A DNA stretch of 64,000 bases from Cyanobacteria bacterium OH_CBrB_359 (GTDB taxonomy: Bacteria > Cyanobacteriota > Vampirovibrionia > Gastranaerophilales > Gastranaerophilaceae), in the NCBI GenBank assembly GCA_023433065.1, contig JAEZET010000004.1:868001-932000 (forward strand), given 5' to 3'. The position numbers and the translations under genes are program-made. The notes below the pieces were generated by a model. That model did not search any database and was not told where the DNA came from. It saw only the letters and a program-made list of their open reading frames with translations. Shown here one piece after another: positions 1 to 8,695 of the stretch. Each line of letters begins with the position of its first letter. The first letter of the stretch is position 1.

Positions 1-151
1 CGTCATCTTTTCCATCAGTACATTCACTTGGTTGAGCTGCTGTAGTTTGTCTTGCTTGTTGCAAATATATAGAACCGTTTCCATTGCTCATATTCGCATA
101 ATAATTCTTCAAATAATATGAAGGATTTGTTGAAACAGAACCTACTGACAT
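1..151 (-). CDS. Unknown protein, N-terminal part only
   Basis: An open frame enters the window from the left edge; its ATG is at 149-151 on the minus strand and 50 codons are visible without a stop. A clear AGGAGA ribosome site lies 6 bases upstream (158-163). The visible peptide is rich in Ser, Asn, Tyr, Gln and Thr, begins MSVGSVSTNP, and has no signal peptide, membrane segment or motif that I recognise. The rest of the gene is outside the window, so no function can be given. It is transcribed away from the nuo operon, with about 250 bases of very AT-rich DNA between the two starts. The good ribosome site is the main reason to call it real. Confidence 0.65.
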   Translation of the reverse strand, partial: MSVGSVSTNPSYYLKNYYANMSNGNGSIYLQQARQTTAAQPSECTDGKDD

Positions 152-353
152 AATTTATCTCCTATAACTTACCAATATTAATTTCTAACCGTAAATAACA
201 AATCTAACCTATTTATTAAAAAACAATATCTCTTCAAATATTGACATGATTTTATCAATTGTAAAGAAATATTAAAATTAGTTTTCAGATTATAATTGAA
301 AAAAATCCATCTTAATAAATCACAACAAAGAATATTAATTTGAGTTAAAATTA

Positions 354-362
354 TGTTATAAA
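354..362 (+). promoter_or_regulatory. Possible extended -10 promoter of the nuo operon
   Basis: TG-T-TATAAA at 354-362 fits an extended -10 element. A transcript starting near 369 would have a leader of about 32 bases carrying the AGGAG site at 390-394. No convincing -35 box pairs with it. The region is so AT-rich that chance matches are likely. Confidence 0.35.
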
Positions 363-400
363 TAGATATATACATAATATTTACGGGATAGGAGATTAAA

Positions 401-754
401 TTGCAGGAGCTTTTACCTTTATTTTTGCTATTAGTTTTTTCGACATTGTTTGGACTTGCTGCTTTGATTTTAAGTTTGATTATTTCTCCAAAAGCCCCTT
501 CATACAATAAAGAAACCTTGTATGAGTGTGGGATAAATATAAATTCAGATGCAAAAGTTCAATTTAATATTCAGTTTTTTATGTATGCTATTTTATTTTT
601 GATTTTTGATATAGAAACAGTCATGTTATTTCCGTTCGCAATAGCTTTTAATGAACTTAAATTGCTTGCTTTGGTCGAAGTTACTATATTTGTTCTTTTA
701 TTATTGCTCGGGTTGATTTATGCAGCAAAGAAAAATATGTTAAGGTCGAGATAA
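401..754 (+). CDS. nuoA: Complex I subunit NuoA (NdhC-type)
   Basis: NuoA is a small membrane subunit at the junction between the peripheral and membrane arms of complex I. The 117 residues form three hydrophobic segments (about 5-27, 58-80 and 86-108). Between the first two lies the loop with the family wording YECG (near residue 41), and the segment FLIFDIETV follows (about 66-74). The start is TTG at 401: AGGAG lies at 390-394, six bases upstream, and no ATG fits better. It is first of an 11-gene operon, with one base separating it from nuoB. Assignment to the family is secure from length, topology and motifs. Confidence 0.93.
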   Translation: MQELLPLFLLLVFSTLFGLAALILSLIISPKAPSYNKETLYECGININSDAKVQFNIQFFMYAILFLIFDIETVMLFPFAIAFNELKLLALVEVTIFVLLLLLGLIYAAKKNMLRSR

Positions 755-755
755 A

Positions 756-1316
756 ATGCAGTTAATTTTAGCTTCAATAGATAAGTTATATAATTGGGCT
801 AGGTCAAATTCATTGTGGCCATTGACTTTTGCTACATCATGTTGTGGGATTGAAATGATGTCAACATCGGCGGCGAATTTCGATATTGCAAGGTTTGGCT
901 CAGAAGTTTTCAGAGCTACTCCGAGGCAGGCTGATTTGCTTATCGTAGCTGGAACAATTACACACAAAATGGCTCCCGTATTATTAAAATTATACGAACA
1001 AATGCCTGAACCCAAGTACGTCATAGCTATGGGCGCCTGCACCTGCTCGGGCGGAATGTACAAAAACGATTCTTATTCTGTAGTTGACGGAGTGGATAGG
1101 ATTATACCTGTTGATATATATCTTCCTATGTGCCCTCCAAAACCCGAGTCTTTGCTTGATGCAATTATTAAATTGCAGACAAAAATTAAGACAGAATCTT
1201 TGGCAAAAAGAAAAGAATATATTTTAGAGCATAAGCCAAAGCTTGTTATAGCTGAAGATGATTCTGAAATACTTTTAGCTTCAGGCGATATAAAAATTTA
1301 TGAATTGATGATATAA
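756..1316 (+). CDS. nuoB: Complex I subunit NuoB (NdhK-type), N2 cluster
   Basis: NuoB holds iron-sulfur cluster N2, the last electron carrier before quinone. The four ligands are visible as the tandem pair C29-C30, C95 in GACTCSGG and C126 in LPMCPPKPE. The spacing from C95 to C126 is two residues longer than I recall for proteobacterial NuoB and matches the cyanobacterial NdhK form (GACT.. to LPxCPP), which supports a cyanobacteria-related origin. Length is 186 residues. The gene follows nuoA by one base and precedes nuoC by 14. The unusual points are Met before the last Cys, where Gly is usual, and an extra Cys at 97. Confidence 0.95.
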   Translation: MQLILASIDKLYNWARSNSLWPLTFATSCCGIEMMSTSAANFDIARFGSEVFRATPRQADLLIVAGTITHKMAPVLLKLYEQMPEPKYVIAMGACTCSGGMYKNDSYSVVDGVDRIIPVDIYLPMCPPKPESLLDAIIKLQTKIKTESLAKRKEYILEHKPKLVIAEDDSEILLASGDIKIYELMI

Positions 1317-1330
1317 AACGGTAACAAATT

Positions 1331-1780
1331 ATGTATGAAGAACTAACTCAAAAATATTCTATATTAAAGTCAGAAACAATAGCGAATGACATTTTGAAGC
1401 TATATGTTAAGCCTAATCAGATTAAATCTGTTTTATCTGATTTAAAAAATATTGCCGAGTTAAGTTTTGATATACTAATTTCACTTGTGGCTGCTGACAA
1501 AAATAGTTTTTTTGAATTATCATATATTCTCTTCTCAACGACTACTAACAATGATTTAATAATAGCAACTGAAATATCAAAAGATAATCCTTTAACCGAC
1601 AGCGTTTGTGATATTTACAAATCTGCGAATTGGGATGAGCGAGAAATTTTTGATTTATTTGGTATCAAATTCAATGCTCACCCTAATTTAAAGAGAATTC
1701 TTCTGCCGAAAGGCTGGATAGGTTATCCTTTAAGAAAAGACTATGTAATGAATGATGCGAGGTTGAACTGGAATAAATGA
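1331..1780 (+). CDS. nuoC: Complex I subunit NuoC (NdhJ-type, 30 kDa)
   Basis: NuoC is a peripheral-arm scaffold subunit without cofactors that packs against NuoD. The 149 residues are short, like cyanobacterial NdhJ. They contain the family signature NWDEREIFDLFGI (about residues 98-110), followed by HPNLKRILLP and the C-terminal GYPLRKDY. It is separate from nuoD rather than fused as in some proteobacteria. Its stop overlaps the nuoD start as ATGA, indicating coupled translation. The N-terminal half diverges from what I can recognise, as is normal for this subunit. Confidence 0.92.
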   Translation: MYEELTQKYSILKSETIANDILKLYVKPNQIKSVLSDLKNIAELSFDILISLVAADKNSFFELSYILFSTTTNNDLIIATEISKDNPLTDSVCDIYKSANWDEREIFDLFGIKFNAHPNLKRILLPKGWIGYPLRKDYVMNDARLNWNK

Positions 1781-2895
1781 GTCAAAAGTTGAAGCAAATA
1801 ATGAATATTAATGTAGGACCGCAGCATCCCTCTATGCATGGCGTTTTGAGGTTGAAATTGGACGTTGAAGGTGAAATTATTAAAGCTACAGAACCGGTGA
1901 TTGGTTATTTACACAGAGGCATGGAGAAGATGGCTGAGTCTCGCTCTTATCTTCAATATGCGCCAATTGTTGATAGAATTGATTATTTAGCAGGTTTTTT
2001 CTGTTCTGAGGCATATTTTAGTGCAGTTGAATCATTGGCTTCAATAGAAATTCCTGAAAGAGCAAAGTATATTAGAGTTTTACTGATGGAATTGAATAGA
2101 ATTGCATCACATTTGCTTTGGCTTGGGACTTTTATGCTCGATTTAGGCGCTTCATCACCATTTTTTTACTGTTTTAGAGAACGAGAGTCTATTTTAGCTT
2201 TGTTTGAAAATTTGACAGGTGCGAGGATGATGTATAATTTTCATACTTTTGGTGGTGTAAAAAAAGACTTAACAGATAACTTTTTAATAGACTTAAAAAG
2301 ATTCTGTGATGATTTTCCTTCTAAAATTCAGGAATATGAAGATATAATTACCAAAAATCCTATATTTCTGAAAAGAACATTTGGAATAGGTATTTTAAAT
2401 AAAAAGTCAGCGCTTGATTATTCCATTACCGGACCTAATTTAAGAGCTTCAGGTCCGAAGATTGATTTTAGAAAACAGAGACCTTATCTTGTATATGACA
2501 AATTAGAATTTGATATCCCGACAAGAAAAAGTGGTGACTCCTGGGCAAGATATTTTGTAAGAATTCAAGAGATGAGAGAATCTTTAAGTATAATTAAACA
2601 ATGTTCAGAGTGGTTAGCTTCAGATGCTTCCGGCGTAGTTAATAATCCCGAAGTAAAACCGATGGCTATAAAACCTCAAGAGGGTATGGCTGTTAGCTAT
2701 GTAGAATCAGCAAGAGGTCTTTTATCTTGTATCGTATATTCAGACGGTAGCTTAAAACCTTCAAGGGTTAAGTGGAGAACATCTTCCTTTTATTCTGTTC
2801 AGGTATTGCCTTTATTGATTAAAAATCATACGTTCTCTGATTTGATGGCAATTTTTGGAAGCTTAGATGTAATATTACCGGAGGTAGACAGATAA
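1777..2895 (+). CDS. nuoD: Complex I subunit NuoD (NdhH-type, 49 kDa)
   Basis: NuoD forms the quinone-binding pocket together with NuoB. The 372 residues begin with NVGPQHPSMHGVLRL. HPSMHG instead of the common HPATHG is the wording I associate with cyanobacterial and plastid NdhH, as is GYLHRGMEKMAE. The C-terminal half has GDSWARYFVRIQEMRES, and the protein ends in the D-V-x-x-x-E-V-D-R tail typical of the family. It overlaps nuoC by four bases, and its TAA overlaps the ATG of nuoH (TAATG). The length is slightly below the usual 390-400 residues, but no segment looks missing. Confidence 0.95.
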   Translation: MSQKLKQIMNINVGPQHPSMHGVLRLKLDVEGEIIKATEPVIGYLHRGMEKMAESRSYLQYAPIVDRIDYLAGFFCSEAYFSAVESLASIEIPERAKYIRVLLMELNRIASHLLWLGTFMLDLGASSPFFYCFRERESILALFENLTGARMMYNFHTFGGVKKDLTDNFLIDLKRFCDDFPSKIQEYEDIITKNPIFLKRTFGIGILNKKSALDYSITGPNLRASGPKIDFRKQRPYLVYDKLEFDIPTRKSGDSWARYFVRIQEMRESLSIIKQCSEWLASDASGVVNNPEVKPMAIKPQEGMAVSYVESARGLLSCIVYSDGSLKPSRVKWRTSSFYSVQVLPLLIKNHTFSDLMAIFGSLDVILPEVDR

Positions 2896-3989
2896 TGGAT
2901 GTATTATATTCTTATTATCTTGAATATATGAAAAGTTTTCAGGTACCTGATTTTATTTCAATCATCTTCTGGTATGTAATTACCTTTGCTATTATTGCCA
3001 TACTCCTTATTGGAGTTGTAATTGTTTTAGTTTTGGCAGAGCGTAAAATTTTAGCTTTATTCACAGTTAGAAAAGGTCCAAATAGAGTCGGCCCATGGGG
3101 ATTGTTTCAAACCGTTGCTGATGCAATTAAATTGCTTTTTAAAGAAGATATAATCCCTTCAAAATCTGATAAATTGTTATTCTCAATAGCCCCAATAATG
3201 GTGTTTGCCCCTATAATGGCTGTTTGGGGATTAATACCATTTTGCAGCAGATTCTGCCTTTATGATTCTAATGTAGGGGTTATATTATTTTTGGCAATCA
3301 TGTCATTTCCTGTAGTCGGTATATTATTTGCAGGTTATGCAAGTAACAATAAATATTCATTAATAGGTGCTGTCAGAGCTTGTGCTCAGACGATAAGTTA
3401 TGAATTACCATTATTTATGAGTGCTTTAAGCGTTGTAATTCTTGCTCAGACAATAAATATCAATAAAATTATTTTGGAGCAATCTTCTGTCTCAGGTTTG
3501 TTATCCTGGAATTTTATACCTGCACTGCTTGGATTTTGTGTGTTTTTAATATGTTCTATAGCACAAATGAACAGAACCCCTTTTGACTTACCTGAGGCTG
3601 AAAGTGAACTTGTAAGCGGCTATAATACTGAATATTCAGGTATGAAATTTGCGATGTTTTTTCTTGGTGAATATGCCGCAACTTTTATAATTAGTGTATT
3701 TTTGGCTTGCTTGTTTTTTGGCGGATATTTATCACCTTTCGGATTTTATTTTGTTGAAAAACTTTCTTTGGATTTTGTTCTTATCCAGTTTTTGGTGTAT
3801 CTTGAGCAGTTCTTTTGGTTAATTCTAAAAACCGCAATAATATTATTTATAATAATCTGGATAAGGGCTACGCTACCAAGGCTTAGGAGTGATCAGTTAA
3901 CAGAGTTTGCGTGGAAAGTACTTTTGCCGCTTTCTATTTTAAACTTCTTTATTGTAAGTATAATTAAGTATTTTAAAATGGGGGCATAG
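2895..3989 (+). CDS. nuoH: Complex I subunit NuoH (NdhA-type)
   Basis: NuoH is the membrane subunit that forms part of the quinone chamber and links it to the proton channels. The 364 residues have about eight or nine hydrophobic segments and the conserved loops AERKILALFTVRKGPNRVGP (about 48-67), GAVRACAQTISYELP, and NRTPFDLPEAESELVSGYNTEYSG. The charged Glu and Arg residues expected in these loops are present. The C-terminal part has the family wording RATLPRLRSDQL. It is translationally coupled on both sides: TAATG with nuoD and TAGTG with nuoI. Confidence 0.95.
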   Translation: MDVLYSYYLEYMKSFQVPDFISIIFWYVITFAIIAILLIGVVIVLVLAERKILALFTVRKGPNRVGPWGLFQTVADAIKLLFKEDIIPSKSDKLLFSIAPIMVFAPIMAVWGLIPFCSRFCLYDSNVGVILFLAIMSFPVVGILFAGYASNNKYSLIGAVRACAQTISYELPLFMSALSVVILAQTININKIILEQSSVSGLLSWNFIPALLGFCVFLICSIAQMNRTPFDLPEAESELVSGYNTEYSGMKFAMFFLGEYAATFIISVFLACLFFGGYLSPFGFYFVEKLSLDFVLIQFLVYLEQFFWLILKTAIILFIIIWIRATLPRLRSDQLTEFAWKVLLPLSILNFFIVSIIKYFKMGA

Positions 3990-4402
3990 TGATTAAGAAG
4001 GTTTTAAATTTTTTCATATCAATGTTTAAAGGGCACTTTGCTGTGTTGAAAAATGCTTTCAGGAGAAGGGTTACACTAGAATATCCTGAAAAGAAAAACA
4101 ATTTGAATGAAAGATTCAGAGGACAAGTTGACTTTAATTATGATAATAATATGAAAATTCCTTGCAATGCCTGTGGAATTTGCCAGCGGGTTTGTCCTTG
4201 TAAAGATTTGATTAAAATTGAACGAGAAAAAGATGAACATGGTAAATTTAAATTAAAACGATTTGAAATAGATATTTCACATTGTATTTTTTGTGGGAAT
4301 TGTGTGGAAAATTGTCCGACAAATTCACTTAAGCTTACAAAAAAGTATGAACTTGCTACTTCTGATAAGTCAGATTTTAAGCTAATTTATGAGGGTAAAT
4401 GA
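3989..4402 (+). CDS. nuoI: Complex I subunit NuoI, two 4Fe-4S clusters
   Basis: NuoI is a ferredoxin-like peripheral subunit that carries clusters N6a and N6b. Both binding motifs are visible: CNACGICQRVCP and CIFCGNCVENCP, each with C-x2-C-x2-C-x3-C spacing. The start is GTG at 3989, overlapping the nuoH stop as TAGTG; no nearby ATG precedes the conserved part. At 137 residues it is shorter than the common 160-180, mainly at the C-terminus. Because nuoEFG are absent, this subunit or NuoB is the likely entry point for electrons from an unidentified donor such as ferredoxin. That last point is inference. Confidence 0.94.
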   Translation: MIKKVLNFFISMFKGHFAVLKNAFRRRVTLEYPEKKNNLNERFRGQVDFNYDNNMKIPCNACGICQRVCPCKDLIKIEREKDEHGKFKLKRFEIDISHCIFCGNCVENCPTNSLKLTKKYELATSDKSDFKLIYEGK

Positions 4403-4938
4403 TTATGGAATTATTATCTTCGATTTTGTTTTTTATTATCTCAGGGACATTAATTGTGTCTGCTTTAGGCGTCATCTTTTCTCCCAGGATAATCTATTCG
4501 ATTTTATTTTCTTTTATAGCATTTATTTGTGTTGCTTTTATTTATTTTATGCTAAACTCGCCCTTTAATGCAGCTGTCCAGATTGCAATTTATGGTGTTG
4601 CCGTTTCCATATTATTTATATTTGCAGTTATGATGTGTGGTTATCATAAAGAAAAGGACCTATATATAGCTTTAGCACCAAGAACTTTGCTATCCACTTC
4701 AGGATTATTTTTTATATTTTTATCATTTGTAGTTTTTGCAATTGAAGATTATAAAGGCGATGCTTTAAAAAGTTTTTTATCTGCTACAATTCCTTCTGTA
4801 ATTGATACTACGGTCGCAATTTCTAAAGGAATTTTAACAGATTATATATTTGCATATGAACTTTTATCAATTTTTTTGCTAATTGCAATAATTGGTATTG
4901 GCGCTATACTTGCATTTAAACGAGGGGAGGAAAAATAA
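4399..4938 (+). CDS. nuoJ: Complex I subunit NuoJ (NdhG-type)
   Basis: NuoJ is a membrane subunit with five predicted hydrophobic segments in 179 residues, including the conserved stretch AAVQIAIYGVAVSILFIFAV (about 56-75), where the family has a pi-bulge helix involved in coupling. The ATG at 4399 overlaps the nuoI stop (ATGA). A second in-frame ATG two codons later is possible but would lose the overlap. It is followed by nuoK after one base, and a strong GGGGAGG site for nuoK sits inside its last codons (4924-4930). Confidence 0.92.
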   Translation: MIMELLSSILFFIISGTLIVSALGVIFSPRIIYSILFSFIAFICVAFIYFMLNSPFNAAVQIAIYGVAVSILFIFAVMMCGYHKEKDLYIALAPRTLLSTSGLFFIFLSFVVFAIEDYKGDALKSFLSATIPSVIDTTVAISKGILTDYIFAYELLSIFLLIAIIGIGAILAFKRGEEK

Positions 4939-4939
4939 T

Positions 4940-5263
4940 ATGCCTGAAATCTTTCATATAACCCCTGCTCATTACTTGTTATTATCCTTAACTTTGTTTT
5001 TAATAGGGTTATTTGGGGTAATAGCTTCAAAAAATCTTATAAAGGTATTAATCTGTATTGAGTTAATGTTAAATGCAGTCGGAATAAATTTTGTTGTCTT
5101 TGCAGCATATTTTGATGGAATCTTGGTTGGAGGCATGATTTTTACATTATTTATAATAGCTGTTTCAGCGGCGCAAGTTGCTGTTGCAATAGCCATTCTT
5201 ATCAATATCTTTAGATATAAACATACTGTTAACAGTGAAAAAACAGGAGAATTAAAAAGCTAA
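4940..5263 (+). CDS. nuoK: Complex I subunit NuoK (NdhE-type)
   Basis: NuoK is a small proton-channel subunit. With the ATG at 4940 the protein has 107 residues and three membrane helices, with the buried Glu of helix two in CIELMLNAVGINFV and the third helix in AVSAAQVAVAIAILINIFR. I chose this start because GGGGAGG lies 9 bases upstream and the protein then begins MPEIFHITPAHYLLL, as usual for the family. A longer frame from 4892 exists but would lie inside nuoJ and add an unrelated tail. Its TAA overlaps the ATG of nuoL. Confidence 0.94.
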   Translation: MPEIFHITPAHYLLLSLTLFLIGLFGVIASKNLIKVLICIELMLNAVGINFVVFAAYFDGILVGGMIFTLFIIAVSAAQVAVAIAILINIFRYKHTVNSEKTGELKS

Positions 5264-7161
5264 TGGAATTCTTTTTATCTAATATATCAATAATTATGTT
5301 TTTACCGTTATGGGTCTGCTTGCTTATAATATTTCATTCTCTTGTAATACCTTTTGTTTCAAAAAAGTTTACCACAGTTCTGACACTGGCTTCTACAGGT
5401 ATAGGTCTGGTGTTTTCTCTTGTGATGATGACTATGTTCATGAAATATAGCTATCCGGCTTTAGAAGGCAATTTAGTTTGGTTTGACTCCGGAGATTTTG
5501 TTTTCTATTTCGGTGTTTTACTGGATAAAATTTCTAGCTTGTTTCTAGTTATATTAATGAGCGTAAGCTTTGTTGTTCAGTTATATTCATATGGCTATAT
5601 GAAAAATGATGAGAATTTTAATAAATATTACTTTTATTTAAATCTTTTTAATTTTTCTATGATTGGTCTGATACTAAGTTCCAACTTAATCCAAATATAT
5701 TTATTTTGGGAATTAGTCGGACTTTCAAGCTATCTGTTAATTGGTTTTTGGTATAAAAAATATTCAGCATCAAAAGCTGCGCAAAAAGCTTTTATTGTTA
5801 ATAGAATAGGTGATTGCGCCTTTTTAGCCGCAATTGTATCGATAATGTATTTTATATTAAACTACTTTGAAGGTGATTTATCTTCCTTTGTTCAGTTCTC
5901 AAATATTCAGGCTATGGCTGAGCAAATCTATGCATTGACGACACCGACAATATTTTATTTAATATGTTTGGGATTATTTTTAGGTGCTGTAGCAAAGTCT
6001 GCGCAGTTCCCTCTGCATGTTTGGCTTGCTGATGCGATGGAAGCACCGACTCCAATTAGTGCCTTAATCCATGCTGCAACTATGGTAGCAGCAGGCATCT
6101 TCCTTATAGTAAGACTTTACCCTGTTTTTATTATGTCTCCGGCTATTATGAATACTATACTATATGTAGGATTGTTTACTGCAATTATTACTGCATTTTT
6201 TGCAATTTTCCAAACTGATATAAAAAGAATGCTTGCATATTCTACATCATCTCAACTCGGGCTTATGTTTATCGCTTTAGGTTTATTTGCGCCGTCTGCC
6301 GCATTATTTCATCTTACAACTCATGCTTTTTATAAAGCTTTGTTATTTTTAAGCGCAGGAGTTGTAATCAAGTATATGAACCATATCCAAGATATCAGAT
6401 ATATGGGTGCTCTCAGGAAAAAGCTTCCGGTTGCTGCTATTTGTTATTTGATAGGTGCCATTTCTTTATCAGGTATTTGTTTCAGTGGTTTTTACTCAAA
6501 AGAGTCTATTATGAATGCAGTTTTGGCAAAAGACAATATTATTTTATTAGCCTCTTTTTTAATAGTTAGCTTTTTTACTTCTTTTTATGTCTTTAAATCC
6601 TATTTTGTTGTATTTGAAGGCGATTCAAAATCAGAATTTCATAAAGAGAATAAAATACCCGAATCCATGAATATTTCAATAATTTTGTTGGCTGTGCCGT
6701 CAGTTATTATTGGAGCTGTTTTAAATAGTAAGTTTGAATCTTTTATAAATCCCGTAAGTTTAAATATTCCTCAGCATGATAATTTGGGGGTTATACTTTC
6801 TACTGCCGTCACCTTATTTGCATTTTTATCGGTTTATATTTTATTTAAGTCTGGTAAAATATTTACTTTTGTACCTGAATATATAGAAAAGCTTTCTTAT
6901 AATGCTTTTTATATAAATGAGTTTTATGCCTTTATTGTTAATAGAATATTTAAAAATTTATGTAAATTACAGGCTTTTATTGATAAATATATAGTTGATG
7001 GGTTAGTAAGATTTGTTGGATTATTTACAAGATTTATGTCTTGGGTTGTTTCTAAGCTCCAAAACGGTAATTTTCAGACCTATATTTCTTATTCGGTATT
7101 TTTTGTGGGGCTTATGTTTTTATCAATACTCGGTTTTTACTTTTGGCTGTTGAGAGGTTGA
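5263..7161 (+). CDS. nuoL: Complex I subunit NuoL (NdhF-type proton pump)
   Basis: NuoL is the distal antiporter-like proton-pumping subunit. The 632 residues contain about 15-16 hydrophobic segments. Recognisable family parts are LFWELVGLSSYLLIGFW (about 148-164), the pumping core AVAKSAQFPLHVWLADAMEAPTPISALIHAATMV written around residues 243-276, and FQTDIKRMLAYSTSSQLG. The long C-terminal part, with a lateral helix and a final membrane anchor, is present, which distinguishes it from NuoM and NuoN. It is coupled to nuoK by TAATG and separated from nuoM by four bases. Confidence 0.96.
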   Translation: MEFFLSNISIIMFLPLWVCLLIIFHSLVIPFVSKKFTTVLTLASTGIGLVFSLVMMTMFMKYSYPALEGNLVWFDSGDFVFYFGVLLDKISSLFLVILMSVSFVVQLYSYGYMKNDENFNKYYFYLNLFNFSMIGLILSSNLIQIYLFWELVGLSSYLLIGFWYKKYSASKAAQKAFIVNRIGDCAFLAAIVSIMYFILNYFEGDLSSFVQFSNIQAMAEQIYALTTPTIFYLICLGLFLGAVAKSAQFPLHVWLADAMEAPTPISALIHAATMVAAGIFLIVRLYPVFIMSPAIMNTILYVGLFTAIITAFFAIFQTDIKRMLAYSTSSQLGLMFIALGLFAPSAALFHLTTHAFYKALLFLSAGVVIKYMNHIQDIRYMGALRKKLPVAAICYLIGAISLSGICFSGFYSKESIMNAVLAKDNIILLASFLIVSFFTSFYVFKSYFVVFEGDSKSEFHKENKIPESMNISIILLAVPSVIIGAVLNSKFESFINPVSLNIPQHDNLGVILSTAVTLFAFLSVYILFKSGKIFTFVPEYIEKLSYNAFYINEFYAFIVNRIFKNLCKLQAFIDKYIVDGLVRFVGLFTRFMSWVVSKLQNGNFQTYISYSVFFVGLMFLSILGFYFWLLRG

Positions 7162-7165
7162 GAAT

Positions 7166-8692
7166 ATGAGTGATTATTTATCTTTAATTGTTTTGGTTTT
7201 TTCTCCTTTGGCGGCTTTTGCTTTAATTATTAGTCCATTATTAGGCGATAATGAGGTTTTTATAAGAAGATTTGCAAAAGGTTTTGCTTCGTTGCATTTT
7301 TTATATACATTATTATTTCTGGCTGTATTTGAGCCAAATGCTTATTCAATGTCTTTTGAAACAGAATTAAAGTTGTTTGATATAAGCTGGCTGAAAACCC
7401 TCGGCATTAATGCTACATTTGGAGTTGATGCTTTATCATTGCTGCTTGTTGTCTTAACTTCATTTGTCTTTTTGATTGCTTTAGTTGCAAGTAAGAGCGC
7501 AATTAGGACTAAACATAAGTTTTATTATTCGACTATATTTTTGCTGCAATGTGCCGTATTGGGTGTTTTCTGTGCCAAGGATATGTTTTTATTCTTTTTA
7601 TTCTGGGAATTAGAGCTTATTCCAATGTACTTTTTGATATCAGAATGGGGCTCCGGAGATGCTAAAAAATCTGCAATGAAGTTTGTGTTATATACTTTTT
7701 TCGGCAGTATTTTTATGTTATTAGGAATGCTTGCCTTATATTTTTATAGTTTTGCTTCGGATGGTGTCCTAACTGCAAATATTGATTCTTTGAGTATAAG
7801 TGGTGGGGTATATCCCTTTGTTTTTCAAATTGCAGTTTTCTTGGCTTTTTTAGTAGGTTTTGCGGTAAAACTTCCAATTGTACCTTTTCATACGTGGCTT
7901 CCAGAGGCTCATTCAGATGCTGTTACTCCTGTTAGTATGATATTAGCAGCGGTTTTGCTTAAAATGGGAGCTTACGGTTTAATCAGATTTAATCTGCTCG
8001 TTTTCCCTGAAGTGTTTAAGGTTTTAGCTCCGATAATTATGATTTTTGCCGTTATTAATATAGTATATGCTGCCTGTATAGCGTTTGTCCAAAAAGATTT
8101 AAAGAGAATTGTTGCTTATTCAAGCATTTCTCATATGGGAATTGTGCTTTTGGGTCTGGCTTCTCTCAATCAAACAGGTTTAAACGGCGCTGTATTTCAA
8201 ATTTTTGCACATGCATTTATAAGCGCAGGTTTATTCATGGTAGTCGGATTGATTTATCTAAAATGTAAAACAAGAAATATTGACCAATTAAGAGGCTTGG
8301 GAGTTGTAATGCCAAAGCTTATGTCTTTGTCTGTTCCAATATGTTTTGCGGCTGCAGGACTACCTCTGCTTGCTGGATTTCCCGGAGAACTGATGTCTTT
8401 CATAGGTTCGTTCAGTGCGGATTATGACGATTTTTTACTGCCTAAAATATGTTCTTTAATTGCAATTTTTGCATTGATTTTAAGTGCCGCTTATATTTTA
8501 AAGATATTTCACAGCGCTTTTTACGGTTCACTACCGTCTCAGTGGAGTAGTGTCAAAGATATAGTAGTTCACCAATCCACTGTTTTATATATAATATGTG
8601 GTGTAATAATTATTTTCGGAGTATTTCCCTGGGCGTTGCTTAATATTTATTCCCCTTTTACAACAGTAATAATGGACATTTTAAAGGTGTAG
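7166..8692 (+). CDS. nuoM: Complex I subunit NuoM (NdhD-type proton pump)
   Basis: NuoM is the middle antiporter-like subunit, 508 residues with about 14 hydrophobic segments. Diagnostic parts are FFLFWELELIPMYFLI (with the key Glu of helix five), VKLPIVPFHTWLPEAHSDAVTP, and AFVQKDLKRIVAYSSISHMG. These are the standard NuoM/NdhD signatures and differ from those of NuoL and NuoN in the operon. Spacing to the flanking genes is 4 and 3 bases. Ribosome sites are weak, so translation is probably coupled. Confidence 0.96.
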   Translation: MSDYLSLIVLVFSPLAAFALIISPLLGDNEVFIRRFAKGFASLHFLYTLLFLAVFEPNAYSMSFETELKLFDISWLKTLGINATFGVDALSLLLVVLTSFVFLIALVASKSAIRTKHKFYYSTIFLLQCAVLGVFCAKDMFLFFLFWELELIPMYFLISEWGSGDAKKSAMKFVLYTFFGSIFMLLGMLALYFYSFASDGVLTANIDSLSISGGVYPFVFQIAVFLAFLVGFAVKLPIVPFHTWLPEAHSDAVTPVSMILAAVLLKMGAYGLIRFNLLVFPEVFKVLAPIIMIFAVINIVYAACIAFVQKDLKRIVAYSSISHMGIVLLGLASLNQTGLNGAVFQIFAHAFISAGLFMVVGLIYLKCKTRNIDQLRGLGVVMPKLMSLSVPICFAAAGLPLLAGFPGELMSFIGSFSADYDDFLLPKICSLIAIFALILSAAYILKIFHSAFYGSLPSQWSSVKDIVVHQSTVLYIICGVIIIFGVFPWALLNIYSPFTTVIMDILKV

Positions 8693-8695
8693 TAT

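Noticed and set aside
241..246. TTGACA as the -35 box of the nuo operon
   Set aside because: No -10 box lies 16-18 bases downstream; the nearest TATAAT starts at 291, too far away.
178..507. A 109-codon minus-strand frame across the nuoA start
   Set aside because: It overlaps the real nuoA on the other strand, is AT-driven low complexity and has no ribosome site.
4892..4939. Longer start of nuoK inside nuoJ
   Set aside because: It adds an unrelated tail and ignores the strong GGGGAGG site that fits the ATG at 4940.
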